Shown here: positions 26,113-36,870 of the stretch, in pieces
Numbering within the stretch: position 1 is the stretch's first letter
Layout of the letters: each line of letters begins with the position of its first letter
NCBI GenBank assembly: GCA_026989275.1
Contig: JALSJQ010000013.1
Location: 28,413-92,412, forward strand
From: Albidovulum sp.
GTDB lineage: Bacteria > Pseudomonadota > Alphaproteobacteria > Rhodobacterales > Rhodobacteraceae
Reading direction: 5' to 3'
DNA: 64,000 nt
The notes under the pieces: generated by a model
The model's input: only the letters and a program-made list of their open reading frames with translations
Databases searched by the model: none
What the model was told of the DNA's origin: nothing
Program-made: the position numbers and the translations under genes

Positions 26113-27049
26113 AGCGGTGCATGCCGGCACGAGGGGAGGCGGCGCCCGCGGCTCCGGGCGGCTCGGTCGGGCCTTCGCGGGCACGATGGGCCGCGCCCTG
26201 CCCATCTTCGCCGTGGTGCTGGCGATCGTGGTGCTGTGGTATCTCGCCGCCTTCTGGCTCAACGCCCAATGGGTGCTCGACCAGGCCGAGCGCGCGGGCC
26301 GATCGGTCGGCTTCTGGGAAATCCTCGAGAAGACCATGAGCCAGGAGAGGCCCAGGCTGCCCGCGCCCCATCAGGTGGTCGCCGAGCTCTGGCACGCGAC
26401 GCTGGGAATGAAGATCACCTCCAAGCGGTCGCTGATCTTCCATGCCTGGGTGACGCTGGCACCGACCCTGCTCGGCTTTCTCATCGGCACGGTAACGGGG
26501 CTGCTCCTTGCGGTCGGCATCGTCCACAACCGGGCGATGGACATGAGCGTCATGCCCTGGGCCATCGCCTCGCAGACCATTCCGATCCTCGCGATCGCGC
26601 CGATGGTGATCGTGGTGCTCAATTCGGTCGGCGTGACCGGCCTCGTTCCGAAGGCGCTGATCTCGGCCTATCTGTGCTTCTTTCCGGTGGTGGTCGGCAT
26701 GGTGAAGGGGCTGCGCTCGCCTGACTGCATCCTCCTGGATCTGATGAAGACCTACAACGCCTCGCGCTGGCAGGTCTTCTGGAAGCTGCGCCTGCCGGCC
26801 TCGATGCCCTATTTCTTCACCTCGCTGAAGGTGGGAGCGGCGGCCGCGCTCATCGGCACCATCGTCGCCGAGCTGCCGACCGGCGCGATCCGCGGCCTCG
26901 GGGCGCGGCTCCTTTCTGGCAGCTATTACGGCCAGACGATCCAGATCTGGGCCGCGCTCTTCATGGCGGCGATTCTCGCGGCCGCCCTCGTCGGCGTGAT
27001 CGGCCTGGTCCAGAACTGGGTGCTCAAGCGCATGGGGTTCGTCCGATGA
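26102..27049 (+). CDS. ABC transporter permease, first subunit
   Basis: This 315-residue inner-membrane subunit has about six helices. The long N-terminal part includes a periplasmic loop (WVLDQAERAGRSVGFWEILEKTM). The EAA loop is LDLMKTYNASRWQVFWKLRLPASMPYFFTSL, characteristic of the NitT/TauT/ThiX permease family. It overlaps the ATPase gene by 11 bases and the next permease gene by 4 (ATGA), so the three are translationally coupled. It pairs with the following subunit to form a heterodimeric channel. Confidence 0.93.
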   Translation: MTGEAVHAGTRGGGARGSGRLGRAFAGTMGRALPIFAVVLAIVVLWYLAAFWLNAQWVLDQAERAGRSVGFWEILEKTMSQERPRLPAPHQVVAELWHATLGMKITSKRSLIFHAWVTLAPTLLGFLIGTVTGLLLAVGIVHNRAMDMSVMPWAIASQTIPILAIAPMVIVVLNSVGVTGLVPKALISAYLCFFPVVVGMVKGLRSPDCILLDLMKTYNASRWQVFWKLRLPASMPYFFTSLKVGAAAALIGTIVAELPTGAIRGLGARLLSGSYYGQTIQIWAALFMAAILAAALVGVIGLVQNWVLKRMGFVR

Positions 27050-27906
27050 CCGCCAATTCCTTCTGGCTCGCCTTCGCCGTCGGTTTCTGGCTCGCGGCCT
27101 TCTGGGCCAATGTGAAGCTCGCCGCCTCCGCCTGGTCGGAGCGTCGCATCGTGCGGCTCGTGGTGCCGGCGCTCTTCGGCATCACCCTTCTGGTGCTGTG
27201 GGAAGGCATCGTGCGCGGGCTCGCCGTGCCGTCGGTGATCCTGCCGGCGCCGAGCCAGATCGCGGTGCGGATTTCCCAGTCGCTGCCGATCCTGTGGGAG
27301 GATTTCGTCCAGACCTTCGTCAAGGGGGCGCTCACGGGTTACGTCATCGGCTGTGCCGCCGCTTTCCTGACGGCGATCATCGTCGATCGTTCGCCCTTTC
27401 TGCAGAAGGGGCTGTTGCCGGTAGGCAATTTCGTGGCCGCGCTGCCCATCATCGGCACGGCGCCGATCCTCGTGATGTGGTTCGGATTCGACTGGCAGTC
27501 GAAGGCGGCCGTGGTCACCATCATGGTCTTCTTCCCGATGCTGGTGAACACGGTCGAGGGGCTCCGGGCGGCCGAGCCGATCCAGCTCGAGCTGATGCAG
27601 ACCTACAACGCGAGCTGGGCACAGACGCTGACCAGGCTGCGCCTGCCGGCGGCGCTGCCGTTCATATTCAACGGTCTCAAGATCTCGACCACCCTTGCCC
27701 TGATCGGCGCCATCGTTGCCGAATTCTTCGGCTCGCCGATCCGCGGCATGGGATTTCGCATCTCGACCGAGGTCGGCCGGCTTGCCCTCGACATGGTCTG
27801 GGCCGAGATTGCTGTTGCCGCGCTGGCCGGTTCGCTGTTCTATGGGGCGGTGGCGCTGATCGAGAGGCGCCTCACCTTCTGGCATCCGTCGCAAAGGAGA
27901 GGCTGA
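27046..27906 (+). CDS. ABC transporter permease, second subunit
   Basis: This 286-residue paralogue of the preceding permease has about seven hydrophobic segments and the EAA loop LELMQTYNASWAQTLTRLRLPAALPF. The near-identical TYNAS motif in both permeases shows that they arose by duplication. The start codon overlaps the upstream stop as ATGA. It forms the membrane channel with its neighbour. Confidence 0.93.
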   Translation: MTANSFWLAFAVGFWLAAFWANVKLAASAWSERRIVRLVVPALFGITLLVLWEGIVRGLAVPSVILPAPSQIAVRISQSLPILWEDFVQTFVKGALTGYVIGCAAAFLTAIIVDRSPFLQKGLLPVGNFVAALPIIGTAPILVMWFGFDWQSKAAVVTIMVFFPMLVNTVEGLRAAEPIQLELMQTYNASWAQTLTRLRLPAALPFIFNGLKISTTLALIGAIVAEFFGSPIRGMGFRISTEVGRLALDMVWAEIAVAALAGSLFYGAVALIERRLTFWHPSQRRG

Positions 27907-28096
27907 GGAGGGGAGAAGCCGGGAAGAGGGAAAGAATCGCATGGCCGACGGCGCCGCGCGCGCCGTGTCGGCGGAAAACCGGGCCTCGAGCCCGGACGAG
28001 AGGGGGCAGGAGAGCCGGCAGGGAGCCGGAGCATGGGGGAAACCCCGCATCGTGACTTCGCATGTGCATATAAGAAGACCGACAGGGAGCAAGACG

Positions 28097-29092
28097 ATGA
28101 AGAAACTGATGAAGACGGCCCTTGCGGGCCTTGCAGCCCTCGGCCTTGCCGCTCCGGCGAGCGCCGGAAAGGACGATCTGACGCTGCAGCTCAAATGGGT
28201 CACCCAGGCCCAGTTCGCGGGCTACTATGTCGCCAAGGACAAGGGCTTCTACGAGGAAGAGGGCCTCAACGTCACCATCAAGCCCGGCGGGCCCGACATC
28301 GCACCGGCCCAGGTGATCGCCGGTGGCGGCGCCGATGTCATCATCGACTGGATGCCCTCGGCGCTGGCCTCGCGCGAGCGCGGGCTGCCGCTCGTCAACA
28401 TCGCCCAGCCCTTCAAGCGTTCGGGCATGATGCTGACCTGCCGCAAGGAGACCGGCATCCGCAAACCCGAGGATCTGCGCGGCAAGACCGTGGGCGTGTG
28501 GTTCTTCGGCAACGAGTATCCCTTCCTCGCCTGGATGTCGAAGCTCGGCATCCCCACCAGCGGCGGCTCCGACGGGGTGACGGTGCTCAAGCAGGGCTTC
28601 AACGTCGATCCGCTGCTCAACAAGCAGGCCGACTGCATCTCGACCATGACCTACAACGAATACTGGCAGGTGATCGACGCCGGGCTCAAGCCCGAGGATC
28701 TCGTCACCTTCAAGTATGAGGACATGGGCGTGGCGACCCTGGAAGACGGCCTCTATGTGCTCGAGGACAGCCTCAAGGACCCGGAAATGGTGGACAAGCT
28801 CGTGCGCTTCGTCCGCGCTTCGATGAAGGGCTGGCGCTGGGCCGAGAAGAACCAGAAGGAGGCGGCCGAGATCGTGCTCGACAATGACGAGACCGGCGCC
28901 CAGACCCTGCGTCACCAGGTGCGGATGATGGGCGAGATCGCCAAGCTCACCGCCGGTTCCTCGGGCGAGCTCGATCCGGCCGATTACGAGCGCACGGTGG
29001 ACATCCTGCTCTCGGGCGGCTCCGACCCGGTCATCACCCGGCGGCCCGAAGGCGCCTGGACCCACATGATCACCGACAAGGCGCTGAAGTGA
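28097..29092 (+). CDS. ABC substrate-binding protein, NMT1/ThiY-like
   Basis: The 331-residue periplasmic protein has a signal peptide (residues 1-23, cleavage at ASAG). The fold shows LQLKWVTQAQFAGYYVAKDKGFYEEEGLNV, the signature of the NMT1/ThiY group that binds pyrimidine-like ligands such as HMP or formyl-aminopyrimidine. GRKTVGVWFFGNE-type and TMTYNEYW segments follow. Next to pyrimidine catabolism genes it probably captures a pyrimidine or hydantoin-type compound. I start at 28097 (MKKLMK, GGGAG upstream). A 190-bp leader separates it from the permease, so it may have its own promoter. A strong terminator follows. Confidence 0.92.
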   Translation: MKKLMKTALAGLAALGLAAPASAGKDDLTLQLKWVTQAQFAGYYVAKDKGFYEEEGLNVTIKPGGPDIAPAQVIAGGGADVIIDWMPSALASRERGLPLVNIAQPFKRSGMMLTCRKETGIRKPEDLRGKTVGVWFFGNEYPFLAWMSKLGIPTSGGSDGVTVLKQGFNVDPLLNKQADCISTMTYNEYWQVIDAGLKPEDLVTFKYEDMGVATLEDGLYVLEDSLKDPEMVDKLVRFVRASMKGWRWAEKNQKEAAEIVLDNDETGAQTLRHQVRMMGEIAKLTAGSSGELDPADYERTVDILLSGGSDPVITRRPEGAWTHMITDKALK

Positions 29093-29123
29093 TCCGTCCT
29101 TCTCTCGAAGATGGATGATGGGA

Positions 29124-29150
29124 GGGCCCGGGGAAACCCGGGCCCTTTTC
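29124..29150 (+). terminator. Terminator closing the pyrimidine/ABC locus
   Basis: A perfect 9-bp stem GGGCCCGGG / CCCGGGCCC with a GAAA tetraloop is followed by TTTTCC. It lies 31 bp after the binding-protein gene and is the strongest intrinsic terminator in the window. Confidence 0.92.
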
Positions 29151-29157
29151 CGTCTTC

Positions 29158-29430
29158 TCAGCCGTCGCCGCTCTTGCGCTTCGGCTTTCTTCCGAAGCGA
29201 TAGCGGTTGAACCGCAGCCAGACCGTCTGGACGAGAAGCAGGAACACCGCGCCGCCGGCAATCAGAAGGGCGGTGCGTTCCTCGGACGCCAGGGGCTCGC
29301 CCCGCAGCCCGGGGAGGGTGAGAAGCGCGGCGGCTCCGTCAAGCCCTCTCTCCCAGGCCGCGACGATCCGCTCTGCCGCCCCGCGGAAGACGGCGCCGAG
29401 GTCGAAATATGTCTCCGGGCCTTGTGCCAT
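29158..29430 (-). CDS. Small single-pass membrane protein, unknown
   Basis: About 90 residues: an amphipathic N-terminal part (PETYFDLGAVFRGAAERIVAAWERGL), a hydrophobic helix TALLIAGGAVFLLLVQTVWL near residue 65, and a very basic tail (RYRFGRKPKRK). I do not recognise the family. The start is uncertain because no clear ribosome-binding site precedes 29430 or the in-frame ATG at 29493. It ends 8 bp from the convergent terminator. Support is the coherent membrane-anchor architecture only. Confidence 0.5.
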   Translation of the reverse strand: MAQGPETYFDLGAVFRGAAERIVAAWERGLDGAAALLTLPGLRGEPLASEERTALLIAGGAVFLLLVQTVWLRFNRYRFGRKPKRKSGDG

Positions 29431-29845
29431 GGCGATGCGTTGCGTGAAGGGGCCGGCCGGTGCCGGCGATCCCGGCTCGGGCAGGCACGGCATGATGTGC
29501 CGGCCCAAGATGCAAGCATGAACGATCAATTCGCCGGAAACGGGGCCGTTTCCGGGCAGAAGCGTGGCGGAGCCGGGCGCGGCCCGGCGGAGAGGGCACG
29601 AGGGGGGCGCGGAGAGCGGCGGAAAGGCGCCCTTCCCCCGAGGGGAAAGGCGGATTCGGTGTGGGGCCGATGGGGCGGTTTTCTCTCCGGCCCTTCTTCC
29701 GGGGGCGGCATCGGTGGTCTGCACGGGTGGCACGCAGACGCCCCTTCAGCCCTGCGCGCCGCCCTTCTTCTCGGATCTTTCCCGGTGAGGGGTGGCGGAT
29801 TCGGGGAAGGCAGCCGACGGGACGCGCCGTCTCGGCCCTTGCCCT
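29431..29845. other. 415-bp gene-free stretch downstream of eno
   Basis: It contains no gene that I can support. The composition is G+C-rich with several purine-rich runs (29560-29660). No T-tailed hairpin for eno is apparent. It may include the promoter of the small membrane-protein gene. Confidence 0.5.
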
Positions 29846-31510
<1,665 letters not shown>

Positions 31511-31721
31511 TCACCCGGCGCGGCAACCTCGTGGCGAGACTCGCGTCCCATTTCGGGCATCCGGCGCGCCTGCCACGGCCGAGGCGGCAAGCGCGTGCCC
31601 TTCCGTCGCGATCATCCGGCGCCTGTGGTCGGCGGTTCGGCATGCCGGGATGGTCGGGGAGAGGTCGTCGGTGAAGCGGCACGGTCGGCACAGCGGCGCG
31701 GGGCGGAGGCCGGGGAGGATG

Positions 31722-31746
31722 CCGCAGGTGGCGGTGCGGTCCGCGG
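31722..31746. repeat. Small palindromic intergenic element, copy 2
   Basis: CCGCAGGTGGCGGTGCG followed by GTCCGCGG resembles the element at 5743-5767, differing at about two bases near the right arm. Two copies in intergenic DNA suggest a dispersed REP-like repeat. Confidence 0.45.
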
Positions 31747-31787
31747 TCCGGTGGCGGGCGCTTCCGGAAAGCGATGCGGTGTGGCGG

Positions 31788-32885
31788 TCAGGCCGAATGC
31801 AGGAAGTGGATCACGTCGCCGTCCTGGACCTCGTAACCCTTGCCCTCGATGCGGAGCTTGCCGGCATCTCTGGCGCCGGCCTCGCCGCCGCAGGCGACGA
31901 AATCCTCGTAGGGGATGACCTCGGCGCGGATGAAGCCACGCTCGAAATCGCCATGAATGACGCCCGCCGCCTGGGGGGCGAGGGTGCCGGCCCGGATGGT
32001 CCAGGCGCGGGCCTCCTTCGGGCCGACGGTGAAGAAGGTCCGCAGATCGAGAAGCCCATAGCCCGCGCGAATGAGCCGGTCGAGCCCCGGCTCCTCGAGC
32101 CCGACCGCCTCGAGATATTCGCCGGCCTCCTCGGCGGGGAGCTGGGCGATCTCCGCCTCGATGGCGGCCGAGATCACCACATGGGCCGCCCCTTCGGCCG
32201 CCGCCTTCTCGGCGACCTGCCGGGAATAGGCGTTGCCGCTGCCGGCGGAGGCCTCGTCGACATTGCAGACGTAGAGCACGGGCTTGGCCGTCAGGAGCTG
32301 GAGCATCTTCCAGGCCTTGCGGTCCTCCTCGGCGATCTCGAGGGTGCGCGCCGGTTTGCCGGCCTCGAGCGCCTCGAGGGCGGCCTTGAGCAGCCGCTCC
32401 TGCTGGAGCGCCTCCTTGTCGCCACCCCGCACCTTGCGCGCCAGATTGGCAAGGCGCCGCTCGATCGATTCCATGTCGGCGATCATCAGCTCGGTTTCGA
32501 TGATCTCGGCATCGGCAATCGGATCGACCCGCCCCTCGACATGGGTAACGTCGGGGTCCTCGAAACAGCGCAGCACATGGGCGATGGCATCGACCTCGCG
32601 GATGTTGGCGAGGAACTGGTTGCCGAGCCCTTCGCCGCGGGAGGCGCCCTTCACCAGACCGGCGATGTCGACGAAGGTCATGCGGGTGGGGACGATGCGC
32701 TGCGAGCCCGCGATCTCGGCCAGCCTGTCGAGGCGCCTGTCGGGCACCGCCACCTCGCCGACATTGGGCTCGATGGTGCAGAAAGGGAAGTTCGCCGCCT
32801 GCGCCGCCGCGGTGCGGGTCAGGGCGTTGAAGAGGGTGGACTTGCCCACATTCGGCAACCCGACGATGCCGGTCTTGAAACCCAT
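31788..32885 (-). CDS. ychF: Ribosome-binding ATPase YchF (Obg family)
   Basis: This 365-residue TRAFAC-class P-loop protein has G1 GLPNVGKST (residues 8-16), switch region FVDIAGLVKGASRGEGLGNQFL, and NVDE at the position of the usual NKxD, consistent with the ATP preference of YchF. The C-terminal TGS-like domain ends with the conserved EGKGYEVQDGDVIHFLHSA. It binds ribosomes and regulates stress responses. GGGAG precedes the ATG. Confidence 0.97.
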   Translation of the reverse strand: MGFKTGIVGLPNVGKSTLFNALTRTAAAQAANFPFCTIEPNVGEVAVPDRRLDRLAEIAGSQRIVPTRMTFVDIAGLVKGASRGEGLGNQFLANIREVDAIAHVLRCFEDPDVTHVEGRVDPIADAEIIETELMIADMESIERRLANLARKVRGGDKEALQQERLLKAALEALEAGKPARTLEIAEEDRKAWKMLQLLTAKPVLYVCNVDEASAGSGNAYSRQVAEKAAAEGAAHVVISAAIEAEIAQLPAEEAGEYLEAVGLEEPGLDRLIRAGYGLLDLRTFFTVGPKEARAWTIRAGTLAPQAAGVIHGDFERGFIRAEVIPYEDFVACGGEAGARDAGKLRIEGKGYEVQDGDVIHFLHSA

Positions 32886-33114
32886 CGCTTGTCTCCCATG
32901 GCCTGGCGCCGCCTTCTATGGCCTTGCGCGTCCGGGCGCAAGCGCAAGGGGCGGGGGAAGGAGGGGCGAGCGGGGAGAGAGCAGGGAGGGGCGGCCCGGC
33001 TGTCGCGGGTATCCGTCGGAACGGAAGGCCGGGCGCAAGCGCAGGGAGAGGAGGCAAGAGCGAGCCGGGGGAAGGCCGGCGCAAGGGCGGTGAAGGAGCG
33101 GGGCAAAGGCATGG

Positions 33115-33158
33115 GATGAAGGACGGTGAAAAGAGCGATGAAGGACGGTGAAAAGAGC
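33115..33158. repeat. Perfect 22-bp tandem duplication
   Basis: Two adjacent identical 22-base units begin GATGAAGGACGG and end AAAAGAGC. The unit sits in a purine-rich stretch upstream of ychF (minus strand). Confidence 0.8.
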
Positions 33159-33646
33159 AAGGGGCGGCGCGAGAGGACAAAGACAAGGACAGCGAAGCGG
33201 AAGAACGGGGGCGGGCGGCCGTGGTGACGGGGCGCCGCCCCTGCATGGCGGGCATGTGGTGATGGGCTGGCGCTGGGGCGCCGCGGGCTCCGGCCGGGGG
33301 CTGCGGCAGTCTTCATCATGACATCACCTGACAGAGTCCACCGATCCTGCATGGGCGGGGCTGGTTGTCGTCGTTCCCCGAGCATGGCGGGGAGCATATG
33401 ACGCTGATCTGGGCGAAGGTCGCCCTGGTCGTTGCGCCCTGCGCATGGCGCGAGGTGGAGGCGGTGCGGGCATCGGCTTTCGCAACTTCCGGGCCGGATG
33501 CGCCGAGCGCGCCACGGCCCGCGGACATTACGGCCGTGGGGTGTGGTGCACGCCGAGCATCACGGGCGTCTCGCGGGCCGGGGCGCAGGTTCCGCGGAGG
33601 GCAGAGCGCGGGCAGGGGAGGGGTTGACGCCCTCGCAGCCCCGTGC

Positions 33647-33720
33647 GCTCATCGCTCATCGCTCATCGCTCATCGCTCATCGCTCATCGCTCATCGCTCA
33701 TCGCTCATCGCTCATCGCTC
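33647..33720. repeat. Heptanucleotide tandem array (GCTCATC)10
   Basis: Ten perfect copies of GCTCATC run from 33647 to 33716, followed by a partial GCTC. The array begins 17 bp beyond the stop codon of the Hpt gene, in its 3' flank. A seven-base unit would shift frame at each slippage event, but no credible gene crosses it. It is likely to vary in length between isolates. Confidence 0.95.
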
Positions 33721-33737
33721 GTTCTCCGGTGCATCTG

Positions 33738-34115
33738 TCAGGCGCGGGCGAGGGTGAGGCGCTCGAGCTCGGCGCGCGAGCGCTCGAACAGCGTGACGAT
33801 CCGCGCCGTGACCACCGGTGTTTCGGGAGCGGTGGCCGCCAACCTCTCGATCTTTCCGCAGACCTCGGCCAGAGCGGCAAAGCCGAGATTGAGCGCCGAA
33901 CCCTTGATGAAATGGGCCTCGGCGGCGATCCTGCCTGCCTCCTGCCGCTCCTCGCGCCGCAGCGCGGCGAGGCTCTCCTCGACCTCGGCAACGAACATCT
34001 CCACGATTTCCGGCAGCGCCTCCTCGCCGATATCGGCCACGAGTTCCTCGAGTCGCGCCCTGTCCACCAGCGGCAGCGAGCCGTCCTCTTCCGCCTCGAT
34101 CTCCTTTCCGATCAT
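33738..34115 (-). CDS. Stand-alone Hpt phosphotransfer protein
   Basis: The 125-residue helical protein has the histidine phosphotransfer signature AEAHFIKGSALNLGF; the phosphorylatable His is residue 68. It would relay phosphate between a hybrid kinase and a response regulator. No kinase or regulator gene is nearby, so it is an orphan Hpt. GGAGG lies eight bases before ATG 34115; a GTG six bases upstream is too close to it. Confidence 0.88.
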   Translation of the reverse strand: MIGKEIEAEEDGSLPLVDRARLEELVADIGEEALPEIVEMFVAEVEESLAALRREERQEAGRIAAEAHFIKGSALNLGFAALAEVCGKIERLAATAPETPVVTARIVTLFERSRAELERLTLARA

Positions 34116-34313
34116 TGACACAGCCTCCGAAAAAGCCCCCGGCCCGGAAGAACCCTAGCAGGCGAATCTTGAGGAGGCGTTAGGAAAACCGCTGCAATTT
34201 TAGGAACCCCGCCCGGACCTTCCGCGTTCCGTCGCCGGTTCTTCGCCGTGCCCTGTGCTTCGCCCTTGCATTCGCCGCGTCGAGGGGCAAGATCGCGCCG
34301 GAGGAGGCCCGCC

Positions 34314-34805
34314 ATGATCCGAGACGACAGATCCTATCCGCTGCCGCTCTTGCGGAAGATCCTGACCGACGTGAAGACCATCGCCGCCGTCGGCATCTCG
34401 CCCAACCCGGTGCGGCCGTCGCATTTCGTCGGTCGCTACCTCTCCGAACGGGGCTATCGCATCATTCCGGTCAATCCGGGCCATGCCGGCAAGGAGCTTT
34501 TCGGCGAACGGGTCTGGCCCGATCTGGCATCGATTCCGCCACAGGCGCATGTGGAGATGGTGGACATCTTCCGCCGTTCCGAACATGTGCTGCCGATCGT
34601 CGAGGAGGCGCTGGCGCATCTGCCGGATCTCAAGGTGATCTGGATGCAGATCGGGGTCGAGAACGAGGAGGCCGCGCGGCTCGCGGAAGCGCGGGGTGTG
34701 ACCGTCATCCAGAACCGCTGCCCCAAGATCGAGCATCAGCGCCTTTTCGGCGAGTTGCGCAAGGCCGGCTTCAATACCGGCATCATTTCCTCGAAGCTGC
34801 GCTGA
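34314..34805 (+). CDS. CoA-binding (YccU-like) Rossmann protein
   Basis: The 163-residue protein has the CoA-binding domain of succinyl-CoA ligase type: KTIAAVGISPNPVRPSHFVGRYLSERGYRIIPVNPG, then IFRRSEHVLPIVEEAL, VIWMQIGVENEEAARLAEARG and NRCPKIEH. Members bind CoA or acyl-CoA; the physiological role is poorly known. GGAGGAGG precedes the ATG. It is divergent from the Hpt gene. Confidence 0.92.
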   Translation: MIRDDRSYPLPLLRKILTDVKTIAAVGISPNPVRPSHFVGRYLSERGYRIIPVNPGHAGKELFGERVWPDLASIPPQAHVEMVDIFRRSEHVLPIVEEALAHLPDLKVIWMQIGVENEEAARLAEARGVTVIQNRCPKIEHQRLFGELRKAGFNTGIISSKLR

Positions 34806-35003
34806 GGAGGCGTTCGTCGAGGCCACCGCGGAAGGGGCGTGTCCGGGGCCTTTCCGGGGCGCCGCCGGGGGGCGGCTGTCGCGCGGCGCCTTTCCGGCCA
34901 TCCCGGATAGCGGGTCGCGTCGGGCGGCGCCGATGCAGGCATCGGGGAGGAGCCGGAGGGAGGAAACCGGAAAGGCGGCCCCGGCTGCGGATGGTCTCGC
35001 CGT

Positions 35004-35333
35004 TCAGCCTTGGCCCTTGCGCCCTGCCTTCTCGGCGATGCCGGAAGTGCCTTCCCGGCGGGCGAGCTCGGCAAGAACGTCCTCGAGTGCCACGTCACGC
35101 GCCGTCAGCATGACGAGCAGATGATAGAGCACGTCGGCTGCCTCGGCCGCGAGTCGCACCCGGTCGCCCTTCACGGCCTCGATGATCGCCTCGACGGCCT
35201 CCTCGCCGAACTTTTCCGCGCATTTCTCCGGGCCGCGGGCAAGAAGCCGTGCGGTCCAGCTGGTGTCGGGATCCGCCCCCCGGCGGGCGCGGATGGTGGC
35301 GGCGAGGCGTGCGAGCGTGTCGAGATCGTTCAT
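35004..35333 (-). CDS. hisE: Phosphoribosyl-ATP pyrophosphatase
   Basis: The 109-residue all-helical MazG-fold enzyme carries out the second step of histidine synthesis. It shows [27 protein letters not shown] and [16 protein letters not shown], whose Glu/Asp residues bind Mg. GGGGAC precedes the ATG. It is last in the cluster, 176 bp after hisF. Confidence 0.95.
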   Translation of the reverse strand: MNDLDTLARLAATIRARRGADPDTSWTARLLARGPEKCAEKFGEEAVEAIIEAVKGDRVRLAAEAADVLYHLLVMLTARDVALEDVLAELARREGTSGIAEKAGRKGQG

Positions 35334-35509
35334 GTCCCCGACTTCGCCCCCACACGCGCCCCTGTCAAGGGCGGGTCGCACGGGCTGTTTCGCTCCGGTC
35401 TCGGCCGCAGCCTGCGCCGGGTGCTTGGGGAACATGCCCGCCCGCCGGGGGACGAGGTCGGCAGGATTCTCCTCCGCTTGTCGCCGGCGGGACGACCGGG
35501 CAGGAACGC

Positions 35510-36271
35510 TCAGTCGAGCCGCATCGGCAGCCCGGCGGCGGCCATGTGTTCCTTGGCCTCGCGAATGGTGTGGTGGCCGAAATGGAAGATCGAGGCCGCG
35601 AGCACGGCGCTCGCATGGCCCTCCCGCACTCCCTGGACGAGATGGTCGAGCGTGCCGACACCGCCCGAGGCGATCACCGGAATCCGCACCGCATCGGCGA
35701 TGGCGCGGGTCAGCGGCAGGTTGTAGCCCTGACGGGTGCCGTCGCGGTCCATCGAGGTGAGAAGAATTTCGCCGGCGCCGCGTCGCTCCATCTCGCGGGC
35801 GAAGGCCACCGCGTCGATGCCGGTGGGGCGGCGGCCGCCATGGGTGAAGATCTCCCAGCGTCCGTCCGCCACCGTCTTGGCGTCGATGGCGACGACGATG
35901 CACTGATTGCCGAACTTCTCCGCCGCCCGGGAGACGATGCCGGGGTCGGCGACGGCGGCCGAGTTGAAGCTGACCTTGTCGGCCCCGGCAAGCAGCAGCC
36001 GGCGCACGTCCTCGAGCGTCCGCACCCCGCCCCCCACCGTCAGCGGCATGAAACACTGTTCGGCGGTGCGGCGGACCGTGTCGAGCATGATGCCGCGATT
36101 CTCGTGGGTGGCGTTGATGTCGAGGAAGGTGAGCTCGTCGGCCCCGCCGGCGTCATAGGCCCGGGCCGCCTCGACCGGATCGCCGGCATCGACGAGATCG
36201 ACGAAATTGACTCCCTTGACGACCCGGCCTTCGGCCACGTCGAGGCAGGGAATGACGCGGATCTTGAGCAT
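35510..36271 (-). CDS. hisF: Imidazole glycerol phosphate synthase cyclase subunit
   Basis: The 253-residue TIM barrel cyclises PRFAR with ammonia from HisH to give IGP and AICAR. The catalytic aspartates are Asp11 ([16 protein letters not shown]) and Asp130 (VVAIDAKTV). Phosphate loops [13 protein letters not shown] and [13 protein letters not shown] are intact. GAGGATG precedes the ATG. hisH, its glutaminase partner, is not in the window. Confidence 0.97.
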   Translation of the reverse strand: MLKIRVIPCLDVAEGRVVKGVNFVDLVDAGDPVEAARAYDAGGADELTFLDINATHENRGIMLDTVRRTAEQCFMPLTVGGGVRTLEDVRRLLLAGADKVSFNSAAVADPGIVSRAAEKFGNQCIVVAIDAKTVADGRWEIFTHGGRRPTGIDAVAFAREMERRGAGEILLTSMDRDGTRQGYNLPLTRAIADAVRIPVIASGGVGTLDHLVQGVREGHASAVLAASIFHFGHHTIREAKEHMAAAGLPMRLD

Positions 36272-36354
36272 GCAGCATCCTCATGCGCGATATGCGCCCG
36301 CCTTGCGGGCGGTGCGCCCGGACGGGGCCATAATGGGCGGTCCTTCGCGAAAGC

Positions 36355-36870
36355 TCAACCGGGCGGGGCGGAAAGAAGCGCCCAGCCGCCGAGGAGCGCG
36401 AGATAGCGCCCGGTCTTGGCGATCGAGACCAGGAGGAGGAAGAGGGGGAACGGTATCCGCAGCGCACCGGCGGCCAGGGTGATCGGGTCGCCGATCACCG
36501 GCACCCACGACAGCAGAAGCGCCGCCGGTCCGAGCCGCGCCAGCCAGGAACGCCCGGCTCCGATCTCCTCTTGCCGCTCCGTCGCGCCGGGCGCCGGCAT
36601 CGGAGGAGAGGAAAGCTGTGACCCGGTGCTTTCGGGGACGCGCCCCCGGTCGCCGCGCCGGGCGAGACGGGTGGCGAGAAGGCGTCCGAGGACGTAATTC
36701 GCCACCGCGCCGAGCACGTTGCCGGCGGAAGCGGCGATGAGGAGCGCGAGAGGCGCGATGCCGGTGGTGGCGCGCAGAGCGAGAAGCGCCGCTTCCGATC
36801 CGCCCGGCAGGAGCGTCGCCGCCCAGAAGGCGGAGAGAAACAGCCCGGCGAGAGCGGCAGCCGATGTCAT
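36355..36870 (-). CDS. YqaA-family (VTT domain) membrane protein
   Basis: The 171-residue protein has four to five hydrophobic segments: [48 protein letters not shown], a hydrophilic Pro/Ser/Arg loop (residues 70-108), and [21 protein letters not shown] with the conserved Pro-Val-x-Gly-Asp-Pro motif. This is the SNARE-associated/DedA-like superfamily, YqaA branch. Its start codon overlaps the hisA stop as ATGA, so it is translationally coupled to hisA, although its function (membrane lipid or ion homeostasis) is not known to relate to histidine. Confidence 0.88.
   Translation of the reverse strand: MTSAAALAGLFLSAFWAATLLPGGSEAALLALRATTGIAPLALLIAASAGNVLGAVANYVLGRLLATRLARRGDRGRVPESTGSQLSSPPMPAPGATERQEEIGAGRSWLARLGPAALLLSWVPVIGDPITLAAGALRIPFPLFLLLVSIAKTGRYLALLGGWALLSAPPG

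Larger units (their letters stand above)
32886..33737. other. 852-bp gene-free stretch, Hpt gene to ychF
   Basis: This is the longest gene-free stretch of the window. Open frames on the plus strand read through low-complexity or repeat sequence and carry no family motif. It holds a perfect 22-bp tandem duplication (33115-33158) and ten copies of a heptanucleotide (33647-33720). The 32930-33200 part is strikingly purine-rich on the plus strand. I see no pth or rplY, which often accompany ychF. Confidence 0.55.

Noticed and set aside
27907..28096. Possible TPP riboswitch before the NMT1-type binding protein
   Set aside because: Neither CTGAGA nor the second conserved TPP segment is present; only a short CCGGGC/GCCCGG hairpin (27979-27995) and an ordinary ribosome-binding site are visible.
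33647..33720. Possible CRISPR-like array
   Set aside because: Units are contiguous 7-mers without spacers; it is a simple tandem repeat.
33365..33757. Plus-strand frame running through the heptamer array and encoding SSLIAHR repeats
   Set aside because: The 7-residue peptide repeat is only the translation of the heptanucleotide; no ribosome-binding site or conserved part.
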